64,000 bases of DNA from Amycolatopsis nivea (GCF_004522235.1 NZ_SDLT01000014.1:124001-188000), one strand, 5' to 3'; counted from the first letter of the stretch, positions 36,590 to 45,649 are shown. The notes: a model not told the origin generated them from the letters alone. Numbers and translations: made by a program.

Positions 36590-37153
36590 GTGAGACGCAC
36601 CAGAATCGTTCTCTTCGCCCTGCTCGTCCTCTGCGCCGCGAGCCCCGCCGCCGCGTCGGCGAGTCCGGGGCGCGCCGCTTTCGCGCTCTCCAGCACCGCC
36701 TTCGCCGACGGCGGGATGATCCCCAAGGTCCACGACTGCGCCAGCAGCGGCGACGGCGACCCCGAGAAGAAGGACGAGTCGCCGCCGCTGGCCTGGTCCG
36801 GAGCGCCGGAGCAGGCGAAGAGCTACGCGATCGTCATGCACGACCTCGACAACGGCATCATCCACTGGGTCATCTACGACATCCCGGCGACCGCCGCCGA
36901 GCTGCCGCAGAACGTCGACCACGCGTACCAGCCCTCGGTTCCTGCCGGGTCACGGCAGGCCTACTACCGCGGCAGCGCGAACTTCTTCGGATACCAGGGG
37001 CCGTGCACGACGAACCACACCTACGAGTGGGCCGTGCACGCGCTCAACAAGGAATCGCTCACCGAGCTCGACGCCAACTCGTCCACCCAGGCCGCCGAGA
37101 CCGCCATCGAGGCGGCGACCAGCGCGACCGCTTCGCTGCGCGGCAACTCGTAG
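36590..37153 (+). CDS. Exported YbhB/YbcL (PEBP, Raf-kinase-inhibitor-like) protein
   Basis: A 187-residue protein with a signal peptide (about 1-25, ending ASASPGRA) and a PEBP fold: FALSSTAFADGGMIPKVHDC, ESPPLAWSGAPEQAKSYAIV, MHDLDNGIIHWVIYDIPA, and YRGSANFFGYQGPCTTNHTYEWAVHAL. Bacterial members bind small anions or ligands; function is obscure. The GTG at 36590 has GGGAG ahead and gives a proper signal. Its stop is 18 bp from the convergent dehydrogenase stop. Confidence 0.88.
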   Translation: MRRTRIVLFALLVLCAASPAAASASPGRAAFALSSTAFADGGMIPKVHDCASSGDGDPEKKDESPPLAWSGAPEQAKSYAIVMHDLDNGIIHWVIYDIPATAAELPQNVDHAYQPSVPAGSRQAYYRGSANFFGYQGPCTTNHTYEWAVHALNKESLTELDANSSTQAAETAIEAATSATASLRGNS

Positions 37154-37171
37154 CGGAGCAGGGGGCGCGGT

Positions 37172-38251
37172 TCAGAAAGTGATCACCTGACGGACCGCGC
37201 CCCCGTCCCGCAGCCGGGCGAAACCGGCGTTGATCTCGTCCAGCGCGATCGAATGCGTCAGCAACGCCTCCACCGGCAGCAACCCCGCCTGGTACAGCGC
37301 GATGAACCGGGGCACATCCCGCCGCGGCACGCACGAACCCAGGTAACTCCCCCGCAGGGTTTTCTCCTCGGCTACCAGGCTTTGCGCGGGCAGGGTCAGT
37401 CCGGCGGACGGGTCCGGCAGGCCCACGGTGACGGTGGTCCCGCCGGGCCGGGTCGCGTCGTAAGCCTGGCTCAGCGCGGCGACCACGCCGGTGGTGTCGA
37501 CGGCGTGATCCACCCCGCCACCGGTCCGCTCGCGGATCTCCGCGACGTCACTCACCACCGTGGCGCCCAGCGAACGCGCCAGTTCCCGCTTGCTCGCGAC
37601 CGGATCGATCGCGAGCAGCGTACTGGCACCCGCGGCCTTCGCGGCTAGCAGCGCGGAGAGGCCGACTCCGCCGAGGCCGAACACGGCCACACTGTCGCCG
37701 GGACGCACGTCCGCCGCGTTGAACACCGCTCCGGCGCCGGTCAGAACCGCGCACCCGAACAATGCCGCGATGTCGAACGGCAGGGCTTCGTCGATCCGCA
37801 CCGCCGACCGGTCGGACACCACCACGTGCGAGGCGAACGCCGAAACCCCGAGGTGGTGCAACGGTTTCCCGGCCGGCGACGACCACCGGACGTCGCCGCC
37901 CAGCAGCGTGCCCTCGCGGTTGGCCACCGCGGCGGGACCGCACAGCGCGGGGCGGCCGGCCGTGCACGGAGCGCAATCGCCGCAGGAGGGCACGAACGTC
38001 AGGACTACGTGTTCGCCGGGCCGGAAGTCGCTGCCCGGCCCCGCTTCGACGACCTCGCCGGCGGCCTCGTGGCCGAGCACCATCGGCACCGGACGCGGCC
38101 TCGACCCGTCGATGACCGACAGGTCCGAATGGCACAGCCCGGCCGCGCGCACCCGCACCAGCAGTTCGCCGGGACCGGGCGGGGCCAGCGTCAGCGTCTC
38201 GATCTCCAGCGGTTTCCCGACCTCGCGCAGGACCGCGCCGCGGACCTCCAT
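37172..38251 (-). CDS. Zinc-dependent medium-chain alcohol dehydrogenase
   Basis: A 359-residue NAD(P)-linked dehydrogenase. Catalytic zinc ligands are in GLCHSDLSV and LGHEAAGEV; the structural zinc cluster is PSCGDCAPCTAGRPALC; the Rossmann motif is VAVFGLGGVGLSALLAAK. It resembles the class III-like and mycothiol/formaldehyde dehydrogenase clade but the substrate is not fixed. The ATG shares one base with the stop of the upstream monooxygenase gene (TGATG), so it is the last gene of the GlpP unit. Confidence 0.9.
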   Translation of the reverse strand: MEVRGAVLREVGKPLEIETLTLAPPGPGELLVRVRAAGLCHSDLSVIDGSRPRPVPMVLGHEAAGEVVEAGPGSDFRPGEHVVLTFVPSCGDCAPCTAGRPALCGPAAVANREGTLLGGDVRWSSPAGKPLHHLGVSAFASHVVVSDRSAVRIDEALPFDIAALFGCAVLTGAGAVFNAADVRPGDSVAVFGLGGVGLSALLAAKAAGASTLLAIDPVASKRELARSLGATVVSDVAEIRERTGGGVDHAVDTTGVVAALSQAYDATRPGGTTVTVGLPDPSAGLTLPAQSLVAEEKTLRGSYLGSCVPRRDVPRFIALYQAGLLPVEALLTHSIALDEINAGFARLRDGGAVRQVITF

Positions 38252-38535
38252 CACGCGCCGACCGGGACGCAGCGGGTGACTTGCCGGTCGGACAACAGCG
38301 GCACGACCTCGCCGAGCACGATCCGGGCGAAGTGCTCCGACGCGCAGTGCGCGGTGAAGTCCGCCTCGCTGTCGTACTCCTCGACGATCACCACGACGCC
38401 GTCCTCGATTCCCGTGTGGACGGTGTACCGCAGGCATCCAGGCTCGCGCCGCGACGCCTCCGCCATCGGGCCGAGCAGTTCGACGACCCGGTCCCGTTCC
38501 GCGGTTGCATACCGGGCCACCACTACGAAACTCAT
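38251..38535 (-). CDS. Antibiotic biosynthesis monooxygenase (ABM)-fold protein
   Basis: A 94-residue ferredoxin-fold protein: SFVVVARYATAERDRVVELL, REPGCLRYTVHTGIEDG, VVIVEEYDSEADFTAHCASEHF. Such proteins act as cofactor-free monooxygenases or quinol monooxygenases. AGGAGAAGA precedes the ATG at 38535, and this ATG overlaps the GlpP-type stop. A further in-frame start upstream lies inside the neighbouring gene. Confidence 0.85.
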   Translation of the reverse strand: MSFVVVARYATAERDRVVELLGPMAEASRREPGCLRYTVHTGIEDGVVVIVEEYDSEADFTAHCASEHFARIVLGEVVPLLSDRQVTRCVPVGA

Positions 38536-39125
38536 TCTTCTCCTGTACGCAGCCGGGACCGGGTCAGCGACCACAGCCCCGGATCGGAGGACGCGGCAGC
38601 CGCCGCGCCCATCGCCAACGAATGCGCCACCCCGTCGCGGTCAGTGACGAAACCGGCCGCGACGAACGGCGACATGACTTCCCTCGCGGACTCGGACATC
38701 CACGGGATGATCGGGGCGGGCATCAGCTCCACCAGGTCCGGCCCGCTGCGCTTGACCGCCTCCAGGCTCCGGTTGAGGTTCGAGCGGTCGGTGACGAACA
38801 CCTTGTGCATGGTCAGCATCGACAGCGCCCGCGCCCGTTCGATCGGCGCGACCCGGGTGCTGACCACCCCGGCCGCCCCGATCTCCTGGAGGAAGTCCAC
38901 GCCCGCGCGGTCGGTGGCGAGCCCGGGGCACGAATCGATGTTGACGAACACGAGCTTGTCCCGCCCGGCGAGCGCCGCCACGATCTTCGGCAGCTGCCCG
39001 ACCGGAACCGACGCCAGGATCCCGACCCGGGACGCCGCGGCCACGAAATCCGGCACCTTCGCGACGCCGACGACCGACGCGCACACCGGGACGTCCTCGA
39101 ACGCCGCCGTGATCTTCTCGTTCAT
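38532..39125 (-). CDS. glpP: GlpP-family glycerol-3-phosphate responsive antiterminator
   Basis: A 197-residue TIM-barrel protein of the GlpP family: AAFEDVPVCASVVGVAKV, VFVNIDSCPGLATDRAGVDFL, GVVSTRVAPIERARALSML, TMHKVFVTDRSNLNRSLEAV, LVELMPAPIIPWM. In Bacillus, GlpP with glycerol-3-phosphate binds glp leader RNA and stops intrinsic termination. The GGAGG site fits the ATG at 39125. It heads a three-gene unit and lies behind a GlpD-bearing operon, so it likely regulates that operon; RNA binding here is inference. Confidence 0.85.
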   Translation of the reverse strand: MNEKITAAFEDVPVCASVVGVAKVPDFVAAASRVGILASVPVGQLPKIVAALAGRDKLVFVNIDSCPGLATDRAGVDFLQEIGAAGVVSTRVAPIERARALSMLTMHKVFVTDRSNLNRSLEAVKRSGPDLVELMPAPIIPWMSESAREVMSPFVAAGFVTDRDGVAHSLAMGAAAAASSDPGLWSLTRSRLRTGEE

Positions 39126-39178
39126 GGCCTCCACCGTTTCATGCCCGCTGCCGCTCCCCCGTCCCCGCCGCCTCGAAG

Positions 39179-39233
39179 GTCCGTGAGGGGAACCCTGAAG
39201 GAATCTGGTTCCGTGCGGGTAGCCCCCACGGAC
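39179..39233. repeat. 55-bp palindrome, copy 1
   Basis: Arms 39179-39205 and 39207-39233 pair around a single base, with seven mismatches. It begins GTCCGTGAGGGGAACC, like copy 3. It lies 54 bp ahead of the GlpP-type start. Confidence 0.75.
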
Positions 39234-39292
39234 CGGCACAGCCCCGCCGGCCGCGGCCGGTCAGCTCGCGAACCCACTGGACTCCCGCCGCT

Positions 39293-39347
39293 GTCCGTGA
39301 AGGGCTCCTTGAGGGAATCAGATTCCCTCAAGGAGTCCTTCACGGAC
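39293..39347. repeat. 55-bp palindrome, copy 2
   Basis: Arms 39293-39319 and 39321-39347 pair over 27 bases with one mismatch that is a G-U wobble. It begins GTCCGTGAAGGGCTCCTTG. It stands 13 bp past the stop of the flavoenzyme gene, as a terminator would. Confidence 0.85.
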
Positions 39348-39359
39348 CTCAAGCCCGGC

Positions 39360-40922
39360 TCAGCCGGCCGAGTCCAGCGGGTTCGGGCCCAGGTCGGTGG
39401 GCAAGCCGAGCTTCCCCGGGTTCAGCAGCCCGGCCGGGTCCAGCGCCCGCTTCACCTCGACGAACGTCCCGAACCCGCTGCCGAGCGCATCCTCCAGGTA
39501 CGGCCCGCGCAGCAGCCCCGACCCGTGGTGGTGGCTCAGCGCCGCCCCGTGCCGTACCAGCACCGCGTTCGCGGCATCCCACGCCGACCGGTACCAGTGC
39601 CGCCGCTTCTCCGGCTCCACGTCGCCGCGCAGCGAGAAGTACAGGCAGGCCCCGTCGGTGTAAGCGTGCGACTGGTGCGCCGACGCCGCCAAAGTCCCCG
39701 GCACGGCCTGGATCGCGGCCACCACCTCGTCGTAGATCGCCGGAAGCGCGGACCACGCACCGGCCATCTCGAGGGTGTCGGCGACGAAGCCCGGACCCGG
39801 CGTGAACCCGTCGGCGGACTTGCCGACCAGCATCCGCTCGTCCAGCCAGCGGTCGAACACCGGCTGACCGTCCAATTCGGACCCGGTCGCGGCACATTCC
39901 TCGGCGCTCACCTGGATCATCGCGTCGACCAGCACCGGGTCGCCTTCGTCGGCGATCAGCAGCAGGTTGGTGTCCGGCTGCCCGAAGTGCGTGCCGCTCT
40001 CGTGCTTGTCGTACAGCCGCATCGCGGCCGGGGTGGCGCCGCGCTGCATGATCCGGCGGCAGGCGTCGAGCCCGGCGGCGAAGGTCTCGAAGCCGTACGC
40101 GATGGCCTTCGAGTACGTCGGCAGCGGGTGCGTGCGCAGCCGCACCGCGGTGATCACGCCGAGCGTGCCTTCCGAGCCGACGAACAGCTGCCGCAGGTCG
40201 GGGCCGGTCGCGGCGCGCGGGTAGTCGCCGAAGCGGGCCAGGGTGCCGTCGGCGAGGACGACGTCGAGGCCGACGACCATGTCCTCGATTTTCCCGTACC
40301 GGGTGGACAGCTGGCCCGCGCCGCGGCAGGCCACCCAGCCGCCGACGGTGGAGATCGCGAACGCGGACGGCCAGTGCCCGGTGGTCGCGCCGTGCGTCTC
40401 CTGCAGTTCCTTCTCGAACAGGTCGCCGAACATGCCCGCCTGCACTTCGACGATCTGCGATTCGGCGTCGAACGACACGATCTTGTCGAGACCGCACACA
40501 TCCAGCACGACCCCGCCGTACACCGGCAGCGCGGCCCCGGTGACGTTGCTGCGGCCCGCCGACACAGTCAGCGGCACCCGGTGCTCGGCGCACAGCCGCA
40601 CCGCGGCCTGGATCTGCTCCACGGTGCTCACCTCGGCGATCACCGCGTCCGGGGTCGCCGGGGCGCCCGTGGTCTCGCCGATCATCGAGCCCGCCCACCA
40701 GTCGCGGGTGCGCAGCACGACCTCGTCGCGTTCGGTGTGCACCGCGTCCGCCAGCTCGCGCAGCGCCTCGGTCAGCGCGGCGGGCACGGCGACCGCGGCG
40801 GTCTGCAGCGACGCGTCGCCCTTGCCCGGTTCGGTGCGTCCGCCCCAGCGCGGCGGCGTCGGCGCGCCGACCACGTAATTGCCCCGGTTGAACGGGTGCG
40901 TGACGGTCTGACGGCTGATCAT
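39360..40922 (-). CDS. Alkyl-DHAP-synthase-like FAD-dependent oxidase
   Basis: A 520-residue flavoprotein with a VAO/PCMH-type FAD domain (VPLTVSAGRSNVTGAALP, TGHWPSAFAISTVGGWVACR, GPDLRQLFVGSEGTLGVIT) and the cap region. Its motifs match alkylglycerone-phosphate synthase more than glycolate oxidase: STVGGW..R..G....YG.IED, and a triple His in LSHHHGSGLL (about 464-466) as in the AGPS active site. It could exchange or oxidise an acyl- or alkyl-glycerone phosphate or a related polyol. The ATG overlaps the glpD stop (ATGA), and palindrome copy 2 ends the unit. Confidence 0.85.
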   Translation of the reverse strand: MISRQTVTHPFNRGNYVVGAPTPPRWGGRTEPGKGDASLQTAAVAVPAALTEALRELADAVHTERDEVVLRTRDWWAGSMIGETTGAPATPDAVIAEVSTVEQIQAAVRLCAEHRVPLTVSAGRSNVTGAALPVYGGVVLDVCGLDKIVSFDAESQIVEVQAGMFGDLFEKELQETHGATTGHWPSAFAISTVGGWVACRGAGQLSTRYGKIEDMVVGLDVVLADGTLARFGDYPRAATGPDLRQLFVGSEGTLGVITAVRLRTHPLPTYSKAIAYGFETFAAGLDACRRIMQRGATPAAMRLYDKHESGTHFGQPDTNLLLIADEGDPVLVDAMIQVSAEECAATGSELDGQPVFDRWLDERMLVGKSADGFTPGPGFVADTLEMAGAWSALPAIYDEVVAAIQAVPGTLAASAHQSHAYTDGACLYFSLRGDVEPEKRRHWYRSAWDAANAVLVRHGAALSHHHGSGLLRGPYLEDALGSGFGTFVEVKRALDPAGLLNPGKLGLPTDLGPNPLDSAG

Positions 40923-42604
40923 GCGTTGGCTCCCAACAGGTTGTCTCCGAACAGGATCGACTTCTCCCGGGCGACGTCCGCCCGGTACTGCTCCACTTGC
41001 GCCGCAACGGTTTCCGGACTGAGGCCGAGTTCCGCGCCGAGCAGATCGCCCACGAGCGGAGCGGCCTCGACCGACGCGTCCCGCGCGAACAGCCGCAGCC
41101 GGGTCCGCCGCGACAGCACGTCGTCCACCGAACGCGCCATCTCCGAGCGCGCCGCGAACACGACCTCCGCCTTGAGGAACGGCTGCCCCTCGATGAGCGG
41201 CTCCCCCAGCGCCGGGTTCTCGTCGACCAGCGCGCTCACGAACCGCGCCTCGGTGCCGTACCGGCCGCCGAGGTGCGCGGCGACGCCACCGGTCGCGGCC
41301 GTCGCCTCCGCGTCGTATCCGGCGCCGCCGATCAGCGGCAGATTCTTGGTGCGGCACTTGGCTTTCCGGCCCAGCAGCCCGAGCGCCTTGTCCACGACCA
41401 GCTCGCCCATGTGCCTGCTCGTGGTGAGCTTGCCGCCGGTCACCGTGACCATGCCCGCGGACACGGTGATGTGGTGGTCGCGGCGCATGTCCAGCGTCGC
41501 GCCCTCCTTGCCGCCGACGAGCGGACGCAGGCCCGCGTAGCTGCCCAGCACGTCGCTGGCGTCGAGCTTGGTGTCGAAGGCGATCTGGGCGCCTTCGAGG
41601 AGGAAGTCCATTTCCTCGCGGGTGCAGTGCACGTCGTCGGTCGAGCCGGTGTAGTCGGTGTCGGTGGTGCCGACCACGACGACGTCGCCCCAGCGCGTGC
41701 AGGTGGCCCGCCGCGCGCGGCCCGGGATCGGCACGGTGACCGTGCAGTCGTTGCGGATCTTCGACCACGGCAGCACGATGTGCACGCCCTTGGCCGGACG
41801 GACCTGCGGCTGGTGCCCGCTGTCGGCCATGCCCTCGACCCGGTCCGCCCACACGCCGGTCGCGTTGACCACGACGCGCGCCCGGATGTCGATCTGCTCG
41901 CCGTCAGCCTGCACGGTCGCGCCGGTGACCCGCCCGCCCGCGGTGCGCAATCCGGTCACCTCGGCGCCGTTGACCACCACCGCGCCGAGCCGGGCGGCAC
42001 TGCGGACGATCGCCAGCGTCAGCCGTGCGTCGTCAGCGCGGCTGTCGTAATACATCAGCCCGCCCTTGAGGTTTTCCGCGCGCAACGTCGGCGCGTGCGC
42101 GAGCACCTCGTCCACGGTCAACCGCTGGTGCAGCTTGCCGATCCGCCAGCCGCCCGCGAGGTCGTAGGTCCACAAGAGACTCTCGAACGCCTTGGCGATG
42201 CGCGCGTCGAAAACACCGTCCTTGGCCAGGATCGGGAACAGGAAAGGCAGCCGCTGCACCAGATGCGGGGCGTTGCGGCGGAACCGCTGCCGTTCCAGCA
42301 GCGAATGCCGGACCAGGTCGAGGTTGCCCTGCTCGATGTAGCGCAGCCCGCCGTGCACCATTTTGGACGACTTCGACGAGGTTCCGGACGCGAAGTCGTC
42401 GCGCTCCACCAGCGCCACTTTGAGGCCGCGGGAGGCGGCGTCGAGCGCGGTGTAGGCGCCGGTGACGCCGCCGCCGATCACCAGCACGTCGAACGTGCCG
42501 GTTTCGAGGTCGGTCAGCGCGGTGCGGCGGTCCAGCCGCAACGGCGCGGACAGGGTCGCCCTCGCGGCGACGGCGTTCGGCCGTCGGGACGGCAGTGTGA
42601 ACAT
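40919..42604 (-). CDS. glpD: Glycerol-3-phosphate dehydrogenase, FAD-dependent
   Basis: A 561-residue flavoprotein that oxidises glycerol-3-phosphate to DHAP and feeds quinones. The FAD motif is VLVIGGGVTGAYTALDAASRG, then VERDDFASGTSSKSSKMVHGGLRYIEQ, VVNATGVWAD, VRPAKGVHIVLPW, VVVGTTDTDY and VTGGKLTTSRHMGE. ATG 42604 has a GGAGAG site; the longer frame would run into the kinase gap. Its stop overlaps the AGPS-like gene, so the two work in step. Length is close to the family norm. Confidence 0.94.
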   Translation of the reverse strand: MFTLPSRRPNAVAARATLSAPLRLDRRTALTDLETGTFDVLVIGGGVTGAYTALDAASRGLKVALVERDDFASGTSSKSSKMVHGGLRYIEQGNLDLVRHSLLERQRFRRNAPHLVQRLPFLFPILAKDGVFDARIAKAFESLLWTYDLAGGWRIGKLHQRLTVDEVLAHAPTLRAENLKGGLMYYDSRADDARLTLAIVRSAARLGAVVVNGAEVTGLRTAGGRVTGATVQADGEQIDIRARVVVNATGVWADRVEGMADSGHQPQVRPAKGVHIVLPWSKIRNDCTVTVPIPGRARRATCTRWGDVVVVGTTDTDYTGSTDDVHCTREEMDFLLEGAQIAFDTKLDASDVLGSYAGLRPLVGGKEGATLDMRRDHHITVSAGMVTVTGGKLTTSRHMGELVVDKALGLLGRKAKCRTKNLPLIGGAGYDAEATAATGGVAAHLGGRYGTEARFVSALVDENPALGEPLIEGQPFLKAEVVFAARSEMARSVDDVLSRRTRLRLFARDASVEAAPLVGDLLGAELGLSPETVAAQVEQYRADVAREKSILFGDNLLGANA

Positions 42605-42650
42605 GAGCTTGTCTCTCCACTCAACAGTTGAAAGCGTCCACAGAGGACGG

Positions 42651-44129
42651 TCAGGACAGCGAAGCCGCGAGCACGCTCTGCCAGCGGGCACGCAGTTCGC
42701 GCCGTTCGTCCTCGGGCAGCCGAGGCTCGAAGACCTCGCCGTTCCCCAGGTTCGCAACGGCTTCGGCCAACGACGGCCACACGCCGAGCCGGACGCCCGC
42801 GAGATACGCGGCGCCCCGCAGGCTGGCGGTCGCCGAATCGGCCACTCGCTCGATCTCGACTCCGGCGAAATCGGCTTGGCTTTGCAGCAGGACGTCGCTG
42901 GCGGCCAATCCGCCGCCGGCACGCAGGCGGGTCACCGGCCGGTTCATCGTCGTCCGCAGCGCGTCGACGGTGTCGCTCACCGCGTGCGCGATCCCGTCGA
43001 GCACCGCCCGCGCCACCACGTCGCGGGTGGTGGCCAGGCTCAGCCCGGTCAGCAATCCGCGCGCACCGGGTCGCTGCACCGGAGTGCGCAGCCCGGCCAG
43101 CGTCGGCACGAACCAGGTCGACGTGCTGCCCGGCTGGGTCGCCGCGAGTTCGCTGATCTCGGCGGCGGACCGGAAAAGCCCGAGATCCTCGGTGAGCCAC
43201 CGCAAGGCGGAACCGGTGGTGGAGGTGTAGGCCTCCAGGCTGAACCGGCTGTGTCCCGCGCTGCGCCAGCCGACGAGGCACAGCACGCCGTCGACCTCGC
43301 CGAGCCCGTCCGGCGGTTCGTCCCCGGCCAGCGCGCCGACGAACGTGCCGGTGCCGTGCACGCAGGTGCCCTGGCCCGGGGTCAGCGCGCCGAGCGCGAT
43401 CAGCGAGGCGTGCTGGTCGCCCATCACCGCGGCGATCGGCACCTCGATGCCGAGCAGAGCCGGGTCGGTGTGCCCGAAATCGCCGTCGTCGTCGACCGGC
43501 GGCGGGGCCAGCTCGGCCGGGAAACCCAGTGCGGCCAGCCATTCCCGGTCCCACGCGTGCTCGCGCAGCCGGTACCCGCCGAACGCGACGGCGTTGGTCG
43601 CCGACATGACATACCTGGTGCGTCCGCTGAGATGCCACACGAGCCAGGTGTCGACCGAACCGAACAGCACGCGGTCGGCGGGCACGTCGAGCTGGTCGAG
43701 CTGCCGCGCCGCCCAGAGGAACGGCGCGCGGGTGCCGACCGGGCGGCCGGTCCGCTCCCACAGCACCGGATCCCACTCCGGAGCGAGCTTCGCCAGCTCG
43801 TCCGCGTACCGGGTGTCCTGCCATACCACGGCCGGAGCCAGCGGCCGCCCGGTCACGCGGTCCCACAGGATCGCGGTCGCGCGCTGCGTGCACACCGACA
43901 TCCCGACGATCTCGACGCCGTTCTCCCCCGCCCACGCGATCGCCTGACGGGCGACGTCGACGGTGCGCTCCAGCAGTTGCGCCGCGTCCTGCTCCACCCG
44001 CGACGGTTCCGGATGGACGACGTCGACGGCGGTGTAGAACGACGGGCCGGACATCCCGTCCTCGCCGACCACCGCTGCCCGCGTGCCGGTCGAACCCTCG
44101 TCGACCGCCAGGATTCCGCGCCGCGTCAC
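42651..44129 (-). CDS. FGGY-family carbohydrate kinase, glycerol-kinase-like
   Basis: A 492-residue two-domain sugar kinase: ILAVDEGSTGTRAAVV (phosphate loop), SVCTQRATAILWDRVTG, VWQDTRYADE, GDQHASLIALGALTPGQG, GTGTFVGAL, and GGGLAASDVLLQSQADFAGV. It resembles GlpK but some substrate-pocket residues differ, so glycerol or another triol/polyol is possible. GTG 44129 overlaps the MFS stop (GTGA), giving coupling, and glpD follows after 46 bp. Confidence 0.88.
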   Translation of the reverse strand: MTRRGILAVDEGSTGTRAAVVGEDGMSGPSFYTAVDVVHPEPSRVEQDAAQLLERTVDVARQAIAWAGENGVEIVGMSVCTQRATAILWDRVTGRPLAPAVVWQDTRYADELAKLAPEWDPVLWERTGRPVGTRAPFLWAARQLDQLDVPADRVLFGSVDTWLVWHLSGRTRYVMSATNAVAFGGYRLREHAWDREWLAALGFPAELAPPPVDDDGDFGHTDPALLGIEVPIAAVMGDQHASLIALGALTPGQGTCVHGTGTFVGALAGDEPPDGLGEVDGVLCLVGWRSAGHSRFSLEAYTSTTGSALRWLTEDLGLFRSAAEISELAATQPGSTSTWFVPTLAGLRTPVQRPGARGLLTGLSLATTRDVVARAVLDGIAHAVSDTVDALRTTMNRPVTRLRAGGGLAASDVLLQSQADFAGVEIERVADSATASLRGAAYLAGVRLGVWPSLAEAVANLGNGEVFEPRLPEDERRELRARWQSVLAASLS

Positions 44130-45550
44130 GCCGTCCTCCCCGGCAGCGAGATCTCCTCGTCGTCCGGGTCGACGCCGCTGCGGGTCGGGTCCCAGCGCAC
44201 GACCAGGCAGGACACCAGGCCGAGCGCGGGCACCGCGGCGAGCAGCGCGATCGTCGGGCCGAGGCCGATCGCCTCCTTGATCTGCGGGAACACGTACAGC
44301 CCGATGACGCTGCCGAAGCTGCCGAGCATGCCGGTCACGCCGGTGCCGAGGGTGCGCACGTCGCTGCGGTAGGACAGCGCCGCGATCGACTTGCCGTTCG
44401 CGCCGGGGCCGGCGGAATGGAAGAAGATGAACAGGAACGGCAGCAGGAACCCGATCGCGATCGGCAGCTTCCCGAAGCCCAGCCCCATCACCAGCAGGAT
44501 GGCGAACGCGAAGGCGTAGCCGACCGCCGAGCTGACCCGCAGCCCGATCTTCCGGCCGAACCACGCCGACAGCGCGCCGCCGACGATCCCGGCGACGTTG
44601 AACACCATCGACCCGAGCGTGGCCGTCTCGAATTCGTTGCCGAAGATCGCGAGGCTGATCACCGGCAGGTACCAGCCGATCGCGAAGTACTGCATCGCCT
44701 GGGTCAGCGAGATCGCCGTGGACAGGAAGGTGCGCTGCAGGTACGGCTTCCGGAACAGCACGCCCGCGTGCCGGAACCCGATCTTGCGCTCCTCGGCCGC
44801 GGCGTCGGCGCCGCTGGCCGTTCCCGGCTCCACGTCGAAACCGTAGATCCGGCGCAGGCTGCGCGCCGCTTCGGCCAGGCGGCCCTTGGACGCGAGCCAG
44901 GACGGGCTTTCGGCGAGGAACGCGATCTGCAGCACCAGCAGCGCGAGCGCGAAGACCCCGGCCGAACCCACCGACCAGCGCCAGATCTCCACCGAAACGC
45001 CGGCTTGGTAGAAAAGCAGCGTCAGCGCGAGGTTCACCGTGGTGGCGACGTACCAGACGGACTGCCACAGGTTCAGCCGTCCGCGCAGCTTCGCGGGGGT
45101 GTACTCGGCGAGCAGCGCCATCGCGACCGCGAAGTCGATGCCGTAGGCGACGCCGACCAGCGCGCGACCGGCCCAGACCGCCTCGAAACTGCCGCCGGTC
45201 GCGGTGAGCACCGCGCCGAGCCCGGCGATCGCTTTCGCCGCGATCAGCGGTTTGACCCGGCCGATCCGCGCGGCCAGCCAGCCGCCCGCCGGGTTGAACA
45301 GGATGGCGACCGCGGGCGCGGTCGCGGTGAGCAGGCCGACCTGGCCCGCGCTGAGCCCCAGTTCCTTGGTCATCGGCGCGAGACCGGCGCCGAGCGCGGC
45401 GTTCGAGTAGGCGTCGAGGAACAGCCCGCCCAGGACCAGGTACCACAGCAGGTTCGCCTTGCGCGGCAACTTCGACAACGTGTTGATCAGCGCGGTGACC
45501 TGCGAAACATTCGCGATCGATCGCGGCGTTGCGACCGTGGGTGAACTCAT
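44126..45550 (-). CDS. MFS transporter, sugar/polyol-porter type
   Basis: A 474-residue protein with 12 predicted membrane segments and MFS signatures: GGLFLDAYSNAALGAG at the first helix, NPAGGWLAARIGRVKP in the 2-3 loop, AEYTPAKLRGRLNLWQSVWY, and AESPSWLASKGRLAEAARSL in the central loop, typical of the sugar porter family. It would bring in the substrate of the kinase. The ATG at 45550 was chosen by family length. It is the first gene of the kinase-GlpD-AGPS unit and carries a hairpin leader. Confidence 0.9.
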   Translation of the reverse strand: MSSPTVATPRSIANVSQVTALINTLSKLPRKANLLWYLVLGGLFLDAYSNAALGAGLAPMTKELGLSAGQVGLLTATAPAVAILFNPAGGWLAARIGRVKPLIAAKAIAGLGAVLTATGGSFEAVWAGRALVGVAYGIDFAVAMALLAEYTPAKLRGRLNLWQSVWYVATTVNLALTLLFYQAGVSVEIWRWSVGSAGVFALALLVLQIAFLAESPSWLASKGRLAEAARSLRRIYGFDVEPGTASGADAAAEERKIGFRHAGVLFRKPYLQRTFLSTAISLTQAMQYFAIGWYLPVISLAIFGNEFETATLGSMVFNVAGIVGGALSAWFGRKIGLRVSSAVGYAFAFAILLVMGLGFGKLPIAIGFLLPFLFIFFHSAGPGANGKSIAALSYRSDVRTLGTGVTGMLGSFGSVIGLYVFPQIKEAIGLGPTIALLAAVPALGLVSCLVVRWDPTRSGVDPDDEEISLPGRTA

Positions 45551-45573
45551 GGACCGCCAACTTTCTGCGCTGG

Positions 45574-45649
45574 CTGTCAGCGATCCCGGCATACAAAAAA
45601 CAGACACGACGAAGACCGCTGACAGTGGCTCTTCGTCTGTGCCTGTCTG
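45574..45649 (-). terminator. U-tract hairpin in the leader of the MFS/glp-type operon
   Basis: Reading leftward, arms 45649-45630 and 45615-45601 pair, with a bulge on one side, and six U follow at 45600-45595. The loop holds CUGUCAGCG (45625-45617), which can pair with CGCUGACAG (45582-45574) further downstream, before the start at 45550. This could be an attenuator or antitermination switch for a GlpP-type protein. It may instead be a second terminator of the amino acid transporter operon. Confidence 0.7.

Noticed and set aside
39122-39352. A 76-codon frame across palindromes 1 and 2
   Set aside because: Palindromic DNA gives open frames in both directions; not a gene.
45574-45649. A known riboswitch class ahead of the MFS gene
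   Set aside because: The fold does not match any riboswitch consensus I know; the terminator or antitermination reading is simpler.
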